Below the pieces are notes generated by a model. It had not been told where the DNA came from. It made no database searches and was given only the letters and a program-made list of their open reading frames with translations. Positions 47,388 to 57,089 of a stretch of 64,000 nt of DNA are shown here, piece by piece (positions within the stretch are counted from its first letter, which is position 1; the number at the start of each line of letters is the position of its first letter). Where the stretch lies: NCBI RefSeq assembly GCF_002807035.1, contig NZ_NIUC01000002.1, positions 367,477-431,476 on the forward strand, written 5' to 3'. This stretch comes from Algoriphagus formosus (GTDB lineage: Bacteria; Bacteroidota; Bacteroidia; Cytophagales; Cyclobacteriaceae). The translations under genes and the position numbers were made by a program.

Positions 47388-47481
47388 ATTTCTTTGTATA
47401 AATGATTGATGAATAATAAAGTTAATTTGGGTTGATTTTCACTAAACTTGTGACATCCCAACCGCCGTAGGGAAGCCAAAG

Positions 47482-48177
47482 ATGACAAAAAAGAGGAGTT
47501 TTTTCAACCAAATTTTATATTACCTCCAGAGGCATCCATTGGCGCTTCTTTCTTGGATTTGGGTGACTCTTGTACCTTTTTTGGGCAGCTTATGGGTGGT
47601 ATCGAATTATACTTTCTTTTCTGAAATTCCGATAAGCGGTTTTTCATCCCTGAGTCTATACACTCTCATTGCAGCCCTTGCTATGGGACTAGCTTTGATC
47701 CCTACCACACTTACCTCCTTGTTGACCGGCTATTGGCTCGGATGGATAGGTTTTCCGATTATGGTTTTGGCCTATTCCTTGGCTAATGTAATCGGCTACC
47801 TGCTTGGTCACTACCTTAATATAGATTTCAAAGATTTTGTTTTTCGAAAGTATCCAGATTTGGAATTAGCTTTTGAAAAACGAATGCAGCGAATCGGTTC
47901 TCTGATTTTCTTTGTCAGAATCAGCCCGGTGATACCTTTTGCCATTTCCAATTTCCTTTTTGCTTCGCTTAAGATCCCGCTCAAACAAGCATTGATCTAC
48001 GGTATCCCGGGAATGCTTCCCCGGACCTTGATGGCTTTTCTTGCCGGAATTATCGCCAGTGATTTTTTGGAAGCCCGCGAAAACCTTCAAGAACCTTGGC
48101 AAATTCTTTTGGTATTCATCCTTTTGATTGCCAGTATCTGGGGGATATGGAGAAATTGGAAACTATCAAAGGCTTAG
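47482..48177 (+). CDS. TVP38/TMEM64 family (VTT domain) membrane protein
   Basis: A 231-residue inner-membrane protein with about five membrane segments. The VTT pattern is visible: LTSLLTGYWLGWIGFPIMVL, the glycine-rich NVIGYLLGHYL, and FFVRISPVIPFAISNFLFAS with the F-x-R-x-x-P-x-x-P motif. Members of the family act as lipid scramblases or transporters in the DedA superfamily. Its stop codon overlaps that of the converging PorU2-like gene by four bases. Confidence 0.85.
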   Translation: MTKKRSFFNQILYYLQRHPLALLSWIWVTLVPFLGSLWVVSNYTFFSEIPISGFSSLSLYTLIAALAMGLALIPTTLTSLLTGYWLGWIGFPIMVLAYSLANVIGYLLGHYLNIDFKDFVFRKYPDLELAFEKRMQRIGSLIFFVRISPVIPFAISNFLFASLKIPLKQALIYGIPGMLPRTLMAFLAGIIASDFLEARENLQEPWQILLVFILLIASIWGIWRNWKLSKA

Positions 48178-51100
48178 CGAAGAAGATACATTTTACCATA
48201 GCCTTGCTTGAAAGCCCGGTCTCCGGCAGAAGGCCTATGTTCCATAAATTGACCATTCTTTCTGATCAATACCCGGTAAATGTAAACTCCATTTGCAAGC
48301 TGATCTCCGTACTCATCTCGTCCATCCCAGGCATATTCGGTGATATTATTTCCGATTCGGATCGGCCCTAATTCATCCTGAAGGATTTCTCTGACCACCC
48401 GGCCTGTGACAGTCATGATCTGAATCTTGATCTCATCGGGAATTTCTGTTCCTGTCAGTGTGAAAACAAACCGGACACTGGTACTAAAAGGATTCGGATA
48501 AGGGTAGAAATTGGTGATCTGAGATTCATTGATTACTTCAAAATTAACCTGATATGGCTCCGGAGAATCTTCATTTTGAACCCGTAGTGTGTATAAACCA
48601 TCCTCTAATGGTCCAGGTTGGAAGGCCACGCGGAAGTCAGTATTCTCAGAAGCAGGCGTCCAGGTTAGATTGGGATTGGAGAAATTGATTCGTTCGAAAT
48701 CACAGGATTCGCACTCTCGCTTAAGGAAAATATCCAGCCCAACGGTATCCTTCTTCAGCAAAATAGCTTGATCATTTTTCAGGATGGCATTGATCATGAC
48801 TGTCGGAGATACAATGTCCCCATCCATGATATAAACTCCGTCGAAATTCACATCCAAGATGTCCTGACTATCATCCCCTTCTACTTCGAAGTACACGCCT
48901 AAGTCCAGCTGATTATTTCGGAATGTCTGCTCGAGCTGTATCCTTGGATTGGCGAAAATCTCAATTTCGTAGCTTCCATTTTTCCCAACTGTATTAAACT
49001 CGATCGCCTCACTTAGTCGCTCACCTGCTTTGAGAGCTGGGAATTTTTTGGAGAATCGCTCCACCTGTCTGGATTGGCTATTGGTGATTTCCCAATTCAC
49101 CTGAATAGAATCCAGAAAGTCATTTCTGGAAACATTCACAAATTCGTATTCCAAAATCCCAGTTTGTCCTTCGATCAATTTGACTGTTTCGGAGCGAGGA
49201 TTTACCATCAATGCTCCTTCCGGAACTCCAGTGTAATTCACCTGCCAAAAATTCAAGTCTGCCGGATCCGTAGATTCAGCATCTTGCATGCGATAACGAA
49301 GGCGGAGGTATGGATAAACTTCAGAATTGATAAATGAAAGGTCCAATTGTGAATCAGTCACTTCTGTAAGTAATACTTCTTCCTCTCCATTGGACTTGAT
49401 ACCGATGATATCAAAATTGGTTTCTTCTTCTTGGATCCAAGGTCTATCATTGATCTCTTGGACAAAGGCCTCCCAGTTTCTTGCTGGGCCGATTTGAGGG
49501 GTAATAATCAATCCCTCGCTAATATATCCTGTCAATTCTGTTTTGAAACTCAACGTTTGCTGACTGGACGGAACCTCAAAATCAGGATTTCCGATGATCT
49601 CAAGTGCTTCACCGGGCTTCATTCCTTTCCGTCCATACAGAATGTAAGGATCGCCAGACTGTAAGTTTCGAAGGGTCACTTCACTGGCACCAAATTCCTT
49701 CAATCTTGCATAAGCTTGATCCGGCCAATCATCGAAATTGACACCTCCTACTGTGAAAATCACCACATAATCTCCCTCTTCTACATTTTCGGTAAAATCA
49801 TCCAAAATGGTCCTTCCCGGAGCTACTATCCAAGCATTTCGAATGCTCTGAATTAACTGAGGCGGTCGACCACATGATCTTCCATCCAAAATATCAAATC
49901 CCGGCACCGGTACTGGAAGGTAAGGTTGCAAGGTTTTCTGCTGAAAAGTCACCAAGCCCAAAGAGCCATTTGGACAAAGTCGACTATTAGCATTGTTGAC
50001 ATTGTCAATGATTTGTGGAACCTCATTTAAGAAAAATTGGGTATTTCTAAATGACAAACTATCCACTGCTGATCCTACCGTAAATACCTCAAAACCTAAA
50101 TCCTGATCCAAGTACTTTAATCTTGAGGCATTTGAATTGACCTCTAGATTATTCAAAATATTCTCTCCAAGCTGTGGTAATACTCGCTGAGTCCATCCCT
50201 CGGGACCATTATTGATGTAAGAAAATGAGGTAGTCGTCCAGGAATCAGTTTCACCTTGTCTTGGTTCCTGATATTTGGATCTCCAGAAATAAGTCACGGA
50301 ATCAGGCCCCGTGAGTAATTCCACCGGCCAATTGAAAATTCCTTTCGTAGGAATTCGGATTTCTTTTCGATAGGCTGAATTAAAGGTTGCTGCAGTATCA
50401 AGCTGAACGATGACAATCCTTTCGGTTTCGTTTTTGCCCGGGATTTGACCTATCAACTCTGCATTAGTAGAGTTTTCGATGGCATAGGCTTTAGGACTTA
50501 AGTGTAAGGTTCCACTGAGTGAAATAAATTGAGAAATCCGAATCTGATTATTCGTCAGGGACATTTCCTCCACTTCCTGCTTGCTATTGACGATTAGCTC
50601 AAAGAAATTTTCTCCGGCTGAATTCACCTCCACATTTGGGATGGTGAAAAAGAGCGTATCCAACCTTTTTGTTGCCGGAATCTGGATTTCGGGGTAATTG
50701 ATTACCGTCCCATCTGCCAACTGTCTGCTCACTTTGTAATGAATAGAGTCAGAACTTGTAATCCCGATATTTCGAAGCACAAAAGTCAGCTTCAGGCTAT
50801 CCGTCAAAGTAGTAATGGGTTCATTTTCAAAAGTCCCTATCCTTGCCTCCGATTCTTCCAAATAATAATCGGGCTTATCGGCAGGGAAAAGTCGAGTAGC
50901 CGGATCCCCCAGTAGAATCATTTGCTCCATGTGGGAATAATTCAGCGGATTGAGGCCATATCGATTGACAAAATTGCCTTCCGCAGTCCGCTTGATCTCA
51001 CCTACAGTTCTGAAAATCTTGGCACTGTCAGCAAAAGCCTCCAAATAAAATTGCTCTGAATATCTTCGGAGAAATACGTCTACGCCAATGGATGAATTAG

Positions 51101-53192
51101 CCAAAATATTGGAAGCTCCTTTATCAGCCGTCATGACCCAGTCTTCTCCCTGAGTATAGTTGGTCCCGAAAGCACTTCCATAATCACAGCCATTGAAAAG
51201 CATGACCGGATATTTTCCTTTGTTTTGATAATTGATGGTCGGATCTGATGCAAAACCGATATCAATATCCAATATCGTAGGAGAGCCATGTCCGAAGAAA
51301 GTCACCAATGAGCGACCTTCATTTAAATCTCCAGTAATGTCAATTACCTCCACCACATTGTTGGATCGCTTCCGGTAAGTGGTCACATTACCTCCTAAGA
51401 AATCAGATTCGGCGATAGCCTTAAATCCATTTAGGAAGCTGAAATATCGATCCAACTCAAACTCTGAAACCCCTCCTCCTAAATGGATGAGCTCTTTTTG
51501 CCAAGGTTCCGAAAGACCCAACTCATCCTTTTCAATAGCCTTATTTAAATAGGTTTCAAGTTCCTGAGCATTCTTTGCTGGTATTCTTCCAATTGCTATC
51601 GCAGGCACGTTGGGGTTTTGGGGATCCAAATCGACCACGAACTCATTATCCGAAAAAGGATAACCTGCAACTGGCACTAAACTTTGGAAAGGGAAAGCTG
51701 AAGGCCTATTTCGGTAGAAGTAAGTCACGCCTGCCTCCCGAGCAGTTGAATAGATTGCAAGCGCCCTACCTGCTAATAGCACATGAGAAGGTCTATGTAC
51801 GGGATAATATTCTTTCAAAAAATTATAAAGCGCTACAGGGCTTTCTTCACCATAGGCATATTGATTATACATCTGCTCCATGAGTAGCGTGAGGGTATCG
51901 TAGTTGCCCCCTGTAGGAGATGCCCGGTGAGATGCATAAGCCTCCAATACATTTTCGAATTCCGTACCTGCTTTCTGCAACTCTCGATGACCAACCAAAA
52001 GATAGTTCGCACTTTGAGATAAATAATCTCTGAATCTCACTCGCTCCAGCCTATCGATAATCTGTATATCGGAAAGGTTCTGGATTTTGATTTTACTTGC
52101 CTCAGTAGCTACTCCGGACTGTAGAACAAATTGGTTTCCATTTTGGGTAATATTGAGAAACTCCAGATTATTCGGATCAGTGATTTCAAATGCCCGATAC
52201 GCTGCTGCATCGCCGGGCAAAGAAATCCTAGACTCACCAGCAGGGACGGAAATCTCCTCAGACAAAAAGTCCACCGATGGCTTGGACTTTTGATAATAAA
52301 TCTGAGCATAGGTGATCGAGATATTATCTGCAGATTCAGGACCCTGGGGGCTCACAGAGATTACTATATTTCCATTTGGATCAAAATCCAAGAATTGTAG
52401 CGGAACTTCTAGCTCAAGCGAGGAAAAACCTTCAAAAATAGCTTCCTGAAGTACTCGCTGTGTTCCGGCATTTCTACCAGCTCCAATTCTCACCAAATGA
52501 GGATTTCCTGACCGACCAGTTAGACCAATCACCAATCTAGGACTTCCTCCATTGACTATCTGGCCTAAATTTTCAAAGGGAATATTCCGAACGGCACCCT
52601 TGGTAATTACGGTACTCATCCAGCCCTCTCCGTTGTCATAACTAGATAGCCGGAATCCCAAGGTATAACTCGCACCCAATGAAAACTGATCTCCAAAAAC
52701 AACTTTACGGCTACTCTCAAAGCTGGTAATTTCAGGAATACTGCCCGATACATCCGCTCTTTCAAGCATTCGTTTTCCAGTTCCTTCAGACTTGATGGTC
52801 AGGAAAAACGCTGTACTATCTGAATGTAAATTAAAGTAGGGATTGGCTGGAAATTTATCTCGATAAAGCAGAGAATCCAGCGTAGCATCATTTCTCAAAC
52901 CGTAAAACTCGATAAAATCACCACTTCCCAATTGCCCGTCTGCTTCCCCCTCTACGAAAATGGCTACTTCTTTCCCCCGATGATACAAGCTCAGCTTTCT
53001 GGGGTCTAGGGAATTGAGGTTCAATCCTGCTGCTTCCAAAGACTCAGCTGGAATTCGGTGGATACCGTCTTTGGCTGTTTTAATCTTGTAATAGTCCTGC
53101 CCATAATTATACCATCGGGCTATCTGAGCCTGTGAGGATCCTACAGCAAAAAGGACCAAAGCAATTATCAATATGCGTTTCAGTAAGCCCAT
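48174..53192 (-). CDS. porU2: C25 family peptidase, PorU2-like type IX secretion sortase
   Basis: A 1672-residue secreted protein with a signal peptide (MGLLKRILIIALVLFAVGSSQA). The gingipain-like catalytic domain lies near residues 420-800, with His635 in TFFGHGSPT and Cys669 in LFNGCDYGSAFG. Long beta domains follow, and the last 90 residues (YPYPNPFSTSVRFVF, AWDGRDEYGDQLANGVYIYRV) form a FlgD-type Ig fold like type IX sorting domains. It is longer than PorU, and the PorV-like gene upstream overlaps it by 13 bases, matching the PorU2/PorV2 pair. Type IX secretion drives surface anchoring of proteins in Bacteroidota. Confidence 0.85.
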   Translation of the reverse strand: MGLLKRILIIALVLFAVGSSQAQIARWYNYGQDYYKIKTAKDGIHRIPAESLEAAGLNLNSLDPRKLSLYHRGKEVAIFVEGEADGQLGSGDFIEFYGLRNDATLDSLLYRDKFPANPYFNLHSDSTAFFLTIKSEGTGKRMLERADVSGSIPEITSFESSRKVVFGDQFSLGASYTLGFRLSSYDNGEGWMSTVITKGAVRNIPFENLGQIVNGGSPRLVIGLTGRSGNPHLVRIGAGRNAGTQRVLQEAIFEGFSSLELEVPLQFLDFDPNGNIVISVSPQGPESADNISITYAQIYYQKSKPSVDFLSEEISVPAGESRISLPGDAAAYRAFEITDPNNLEFLNITQNGNQFVLQSGVATEASKIKIQNLSDIQIIDRLERVRFRDYLSQSANYLLVGHRELQKAGTEFENVLEAYASHRASPTGGNYDTLTLLMEQMYNQYAYGEESPVALYNFLKEYYPVHRPSHVLLAGRALAIYSTAREAGVTYFYRNRPSAFPFQSLVPVAGYPFSDNEFVVDLDPQNPNVPAIAIGRIPAKNAQELETYLNKAIEKDELGLSEPWQKELIHLGGGVSEFELDRYFSFLNGFKAIAESDFLGGNVTTYRKRSNNVVEVIDITGDLNEGRSLVTFFGHGSPTILDIDIGFASDPTINYQNKGKYPVMLFNGCDYGSAFGTNYTQGEDWVMTADKGASNILANSSIGVDVFLRRYSEQFYLEAFADSAKIFRTVGEIKRTAEGNFVNRYGLNPLNYSHMEQMILLGDPATRLFPADKPDYYLEESEARIGTFENEPITTLTDSLKLTFVLRNIGITSSDSIHYKVSRQLADGTVINYPEIQIPATKRLDTLFFTIPNVEVNSAGENFFELIVNSKQEVEEMSLTNNQIRISQFISLSGTLHLSPKAYAIENSTNAELIGQIPGKNETERIVIVQLDTAATFNSAYRKEIRIPTKGIFNWPVELLTGPDSVTYFWRSKYQEPRQGETDSWTTTSFSYINNGPEGWTQRVLPQLGENILNNLEVNSNASRLKYLDQDLGFEVFTVGSAVDSLSFRNTQFFLNEVPQIIDNVNNANSRLCPNGSLGLVTFQQKTLQPYLPVPVPGFDILDGRSCGRPPQLIQSIRNAWIVAPGRTILDDFTENVEEGDYVVIFTVGGVNFDDWPDQAYARLKEFGASEVTLRNLQSGDPYILYGRKGMKPGEALEIIGNPDFEVPSSQQTLSFKTELTGYISEGLIITPQIGPARNWEAFVQEINDRPWIQEEETNFDIIGIKSNGEEEVLLTEVTDSQLDLSFINSEVYPYLRLRYRMQDAESTDPADLNFWQVNYTGVPEGALMVNPRSETVKLIEGQTGILEYEFVNVSRNDFLDSIQVNWEITNSQSRQVERFSKKFPALKAGERLSEAIEFNTVGKNGSYEIEIFANPRIQLEQTFRNNQLDLGVYFEVEGDDSQDILDVNFDGVYIMDGDIVSPTVMINAILKNDQAILLKKDTVGLDIFLKRECESCDFERINFSNPNLTWTPASENTDFRVAFQPGPLEDGLYTLRVQNEDSPEPYQVNFEVINESQITNFYPYPNPFSTSVRFVFTLTGTEIPDEIKIQIMTVTGRVVREILQDELGPIRIGNNITEYAWDGRDEYGDQLANGVYIYRVLIRKNGQFMEHRPSAGDRAFKQGYGKMYLLR

Positions 53193-54307
53193 CCTTTATA
53201 CTTTCTATCTTCCTCTTTGAGATTTTCTAATGAAACTTTGACACTAAAAATATGTGAATAAGGTGTCTCTGAAATATTTCCAATATCCGAAAGTGCATAA
53301 TCGATTTGGAAACGCTGATTGATATTGAATCCCAAACCTGCACTTGGGAGGAAATTTAAACTTTCATTACCCTGAAAATCCTTGATGTACTGAAAATTAC
53401 TCACTCCTGTACGCAGGAAAGCCACCTGCTTAAAACTCAGCTCTAAGCCAAGTCTTGGGTCAATACTCAGCAGTGAAGTAGAAATAAGAGTGTTCCTATT
53501 TCCATCAAAGGTCATATCCAGATCAAGTGCTGAGACCAGACCAAATGTTTCTCCAAGCTTCCAGTAATAGCTGATGCTACTGATTGCCCTTGGCAAAGTG
53601 AGTTCCACCGAGTTTAGCGGCACCTCGTTATCAGTATCTGCATAGATATCTCTTACCATCTCAGCATTATGAGCCCAAGCATTGAAGGTGGTGGTGATAT
53701 CGCGCAGCATAAGGCCGACGGTGAGCTTATCCTTGTGATACATAGCTCCGACATCCAATCCGAAACCCCAAGCAGAGGCAAATTTCCCCACATTTCGGTG
53801 AATCACTTTGGCATTTGCTCCGACTTTGATTCGATCCGAAATCGCCCGAGAATAGGTGAGCAAGAGTGCGTAGTCGGCTGCATTGAAAAACTGAATATTG
53901 TTGTAATTCAATGCACCGTTGGCATCATACAAAAACCTAGTATCAGGAATATCATCAACTCCAAAGCGGATTAGAGAAACAGCAATTTGACTCTGATCCT
54001 TGATCGGTGTGGTAAATGCCAAGTAATCGTATTGAGCTATCCCCGCAAAATATTCAGCATGCATCAAGGTAGCCTCGTAGCGGTTTTTAGTGCCAAAAAG
54101 CCCGGCGGGATTCCAGTAGGAGGCTGTTACATCCCTTACGGCAGAAACCTGCGCTCCTCCCATTCCCAAAGCCCTAGCACCTACCCCAATATTCAAGAAC
54201 TCATTGGAATATTTTGGAGTAAGATCCTGTGCCTTCAAGGAGATCCCTGTTCCTAGAAGAGTGATGAGTGTAAAAATCCTTAGATAAAAGGCCTTCGATT
54301 GATTCAC
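53180..54307 (-). CDS. porV2: PorV2-like outer-membrane beta-barrel protein
   Basis: A 375-residue outer-membrane barrel of the PorV/PorQ type. A signal peptide (LITLLGTGISLKAQ) precedes the family motif EFLNIGVGARALGMGGAQVS and ASYWNPAGL, then repeated beta strands. PorV is the shuttle that receives substrates from the type IX translocon for the sortase. The start is GTG at 54307; no ATG in frame precedes the signal peptide. It is the first gene of the minus-strand pair with the PorU2-like gene. Confidence 0.88.
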   Translation of the reverse strand: MNQSKAFYLRIFTLITLLGTGISLKAQDLTPKYSNEFLNIGVGARALGMGGAQVSAVRDVTASYWNPAGLFGTKNRYEATLMHAEYFAGIAQYDYLAFTTPIKDQSQIAVSLIRFGVDDIPDTRFLYDANGALNYNNIQFFNAADYALLLTYSRAISDRIKVGANAKVIHRNVGKFASAWGFGLDVGAMYHKDKLTVGLMLRDITTTFNAWAHNAEMVRDIYADTDNEVPLNSVELTLPRAISSISYYWKLGETFGLVSALDLDMTFDGNRNTLISTSLLSIDPRLGLELSFKQVAFLRTGVSNFQYIKDFQGNESLNFLPSAGLGFNINQRFQIDYALSDIGNISETPYSHIFSVKVSLENLKEEDRKYKGWAY

Positions 54308-54686
54308 AAGGCCAAAATAACCAAATTCTTGTTAGATGAATTAATCTCAGGAATATTCCCTGGAGAAGCGTAAAAAAAATGTACGGGACCGAACACTTTT
54401 TTGTACGGTTCTCTACATTTTTTTATACACAAAAAGTCCAAGGGCAGGGCGCCTATATTTTTTTCAAAATCTTTCAAATCCTACAAAAACCTCATTTAAA
54501 CAACCTAAACAGGTGTTTTTATATGGTTTTCAATTCGAAACTCCATACTTCATGCCTAGAATTAGGCATTACAAGGTAGCTTGGAAAAGATTGGTATCAT
54601 TTTTCATTAATTATCAGCAAGGCAAAAATCTTTTCAGTGAATAGAAGAGAATATTTTGGCTGAAAAAGACTATCACCACTATCGAC
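54308..54686. other. Gene-free gap with an AT-rich inverted repeat
   Basis: No credible gene in this 379-base gap between the divergent PorV2-like and PadR genes. A 66-codon frame inside it has no family features. The notable item is the inverted repeat at 54371-54425. Confidence 0.5.
54371..54425. repeat. AT-rich inverted repeat with a direct repeat inside
   Basis: TAAAAAAAATGTA (54371-54383) and TACATTTTTTTA (54414-54425) are near-perfect inverted arms with about 30 bases between. Two TGTACGG copies, at 54380-54386 and 54402-54408, lie 22 bases apart. It could be a transcription terminator-like structure or a protein-binding region; it has no known match. Confidence 0.55.
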
Positions 54687-55016
54687 ATGAATATAGCCAA
54701 CACACAAATTCAAATGAGAAAGGGACTATTAGAACTCTGTGTCCTTCACATCATTTCGCGCGATGAAGTTTATACCTCCGATCTTATAGAGGAACTAACT
54801 CAAGCGCAAATGATCGTAGTCGAAGGCACATTGTACCCTCTTCTCAATCGTCTCAAAGCTGCGGAGCTGGTCAAATACCGCTGGGTAGAATCTGAATCTG
54901 GGCCTCCGAGAAAGTACTATTCTATTACAGAACAGGGCAAAGAATTTCTCTCCACCCTACAGGAAACCTGGCAATCCATCTTGGATTCCACCCAAATGAT
55001 CACCCGGAAAAAATAA
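54687..55016 (+). CDS. PadR family transcriptional regulator
   Basis: A 109-residue winged-helix regulator. The PadR fold is plain: MRKGLLELCVLHIISRDEVY, LIEELTQAQMIVVEGTLYPLLNRL, and ESGPPRKYYSITEQGKEFL. Such proteins usually repress the gene next to them until a ligand or stress signal arrives. The PspC-domain gene follows 40 bases downstream, an arrangement often seen in Bacteroidota, so it most likely controls that gene and itself. The start is ATG at 54687. Confidence 0.92.
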   Translation: MNIANTQIQMRKGLLELCVLHIISRDEVYTSDLIEELTQAQMIVVEGTLYPLLNRLKAAELVKYRWVESESGPPRKYYSITEQGKEFLSTLQETWQSILDSTQMITRKK

Positions 55017-55056
55017 TCCAAGACCAAAGCAGAAGTAGTCGAAAAAAGAAAAAATC

Positions 55057-57027
55057 ATGAAAAAGACCATAAGTATCAACATAAGCGGAATTTTATTCCA
55101 CATCGAAGAGGATGGCTACGATACCCTTCGAAAATATCTCGATGCGATCAATAGACATTTCTCCTCTTACTCCGATAATCAGGAAATCATTTCTGATATC
55201 GAAAACAGAATTGCGGAGATTTTTCTCAGCAATCTCAAAAACAACAAGCAGGTAATCACTGCGGAAAACGTAGATAACCTCATCAAGAAAATGGGGACTA
55301 TTGCAGATTTCGTCTCCGTAGAACAAGGAGAAGAAGAAGCTGCTCCGGAGAAAGAAGAATCTACGCAGGAGGACTTCTATAAATACGTGACTCCTCCAGG
55401 AGATGAGAAGCAGGGGTATAAAAAACTCATGCGATCCGAACCCAAGAAAATTCTGGGAGGTGTATGCGCCGGAATCGCTAACTACTTTAGGATTGACCCG
55501 CTTTGGATTCGTTTGATTGCGCTTCTATTGCTCTTTAGCGGTCAGTTTAATAGCATATTCGAAGGCCCTGGGTTTTGGATTTTTGATGAGGTAAGATTTA
55601 AATTCTCATTTGGCTTCTTCACCTTGGTAGCCTATATCGTGATGTGGATCATCCTTCCTGTTAGCTATGATTATGAAGAAGATAAGTCGATCAAAAAGCT
55701 ATACAGAAATCCTGACGACAAGGCTTTAGGAGGCGTGGCGAGTGGCTTAGCTGCTTATTTCGGAGTCGAAGTACTTTGGGTCAGATTAGCTTTCGTATTC
55801 CTTACCATAGCCGGTGGCTCCGGAGTATTGATTTACCTGATCTTGTGGATTATCACGCCGGTGGCCCTTTCGATCACTGAGCGAATAAAAATGAAAGGTG
55901 GGGAAATCACCTTGGACAATATTGATTCGACGCTAAAGGAAAACATGAACCCTATTCCTCCTCAGCCAGAATCTTCAGCAAAGAGAATTCTGATGGCACC
56001 GTTCCGGGTTTTGGGACAAGTCATTGAGGCAATAGGAAAAGCCTTGGGACCTTTGGGTAAATTTCTATTGGCAGTCTTTCGGGTCATATTCGGGATGATC
56101 GTCTTCTTTATTGGACTATCATTGACCATTTCACCTTTGATCGTACTAGCCTTCTTCTTTGAGTATCTCAATCCAAATGATTATGTGATGACCACGGGTG
56201 AAGTTCCTTTTGAGCTATTCACCGGAATTGTACCTAGTTGGCTAGCCATTAGTTCATCCTTCTTGATGATTATACCTGGTGTCATCTTTATGCTCCTTGG
56301 ACTAAGTGTGCTGATTCGCAAGAATCTGGTTGCTAATCGGTTTGGATTGATTGCATTTGCTCTCTGGCTCCTATGCCTGGGCATAGCTTTATTCCAAGTC
56401 CCTAGAATAGTCAGTCAGTTCAAAAACGAAAACAGATATCAAGAAACTGAAACCATTTCCGCAACTGGTGGGACGATGTTATTGACCTTGGATAATCAAG
56501 CCGAAGATCCAGATTTTAATGAGGTCAGCCTTAAACTGATCGGAACTTCCGACTCCTTAGTAACTCTAGAGAAGGAGTTTTTCTCCAGAGGAAAAACAAA
56601 GGCTGAATCATTAGAAAACGCAAAACTATTGTCTTACAACATCAGCATACAAGATTCTGTAGTGACTTTCCCTCCTGGATATGATTACAGTGCCATTGAG
56701 ATCTTTAGAGGTCAGCGCGTCAGTCTCACCATGTCAATCCCTTATGAAAAACCATTCATTATGGATCGATCCCTTTTGGAAATTCTCCGAAATACTATCT
56801 ATAGAAATGGGTATAGAAATCGAGATGTACAGGAGGGAAATACTTGGGCTTTCAATGAGGCTGGCTTAGTTTGCCTTACCTGTGAAATTCCAGAAGTCAG
56901 TGATGAAGTAGATTATGAAGAGGAGGAAGATGCCGAAAACGAGGATCAAAATGAAAGTACGAGCAGAGAGACCTTAGACAGTCTTTCGAGGGCTAAATAC
57001 CTGCAGCGACTCGATACTCTTGACTAA
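55057..57027 (+). CDS. PspC domain-containing membrane protein
   Basis: A 656-residue protein. An N-terminal 90-residue domain (ISINISGILFHIEEDGYDTL) precedes two PspC domains: KKILGGVCAGIANYF and ALGGVASGLAAYFGVEV. More membrane segments follow to about residue 455, and then a beta-rich C-terminal part (about 465-600, GGTMLLTLDNQAEDPDF) similar to DUF4097-type repeats; an acidic tail ends it. PspC proteins report envelope stress. PadR upstream should control it. A terminator follows. Confidence 0.88.
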   Translation: MKKTISINISGILFHIEEDGYDTLRKYLDAINRHFSSYSDNQEIISDIENRIAEIFLSNLKNNKQVITAENVDNLIKKMGTIADFVSVEQGEEEAAPEKEESTQEDFYKYVTPPGDEKQGYKKLMRSEPKKILGGVCAGIANYFRIDPLWIRLIALLLLFSGQFNSIFEGPGFWIFDEVRFKFSFGFFTLVAYIVMWIILPVSYDYEEDKSIKKLYRNPDDKALGGVASGLAAYFGVEVLWVRLAFVFLTIAGGSGVLIYLILWIITPVALSITERIKMKGGEITLDNIDSTLKENMNPIPPQPESSAKRILMAPFRVLGQVIEAIGKALGPLGKFLLAVFRVIFGMIVFFIGLSLTISPLIVLAFFFEYLNPNDYVMTTGEVPFELFTGIVPSWLAISSSFLMIIPGVIFMLLGLSVLIRKNLVANRFGLIAFALWLLCLGIALFQVPRIVSQFKNENRYQETETISATGGTMLLTLDNQAEDPDFNEVSLKLIGTSDSLVTLEKEFFSRGKTKAESLENAKLLSYNISIQDSVVTFPPGYDYSAIEIFRGQRVSLTMSIPYEKPFIMDRSLLEILRNTIYRNGYRNRDVQEGNTWAFNEAGLVCLTCEIPEVSDEVDYEEEEDAENEDQNESTSRETLDSLSRAKYLQRLDTLD

Positions 57028-57030
57028 AAA

Positions 57031-57066
57031 AAGAGGGACATTCCTAGCCGAGTGTCCCTTTTTTTG
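57031..57066 (+). terminator. Rho-independent terminator after the PspC gene
   Basis: AGGGACA (57034-57040) pairs with TGTCCCT (57053-57059), extended by A-T pairs; a run of T follows to 57065. It separates the PspC gene from the MBL-fold gene. Confidence 0.85.
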
Positions 57067-57089
57067 TAACTTCTCCAAAAAAAGATCAG

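Noticed and set aside
54379..54579. A 66-codon frame in the gap before padR
   Set aside because: Aromatic and Lys-rich with no signal, motif or promoter; it starts within the inverted repeat.
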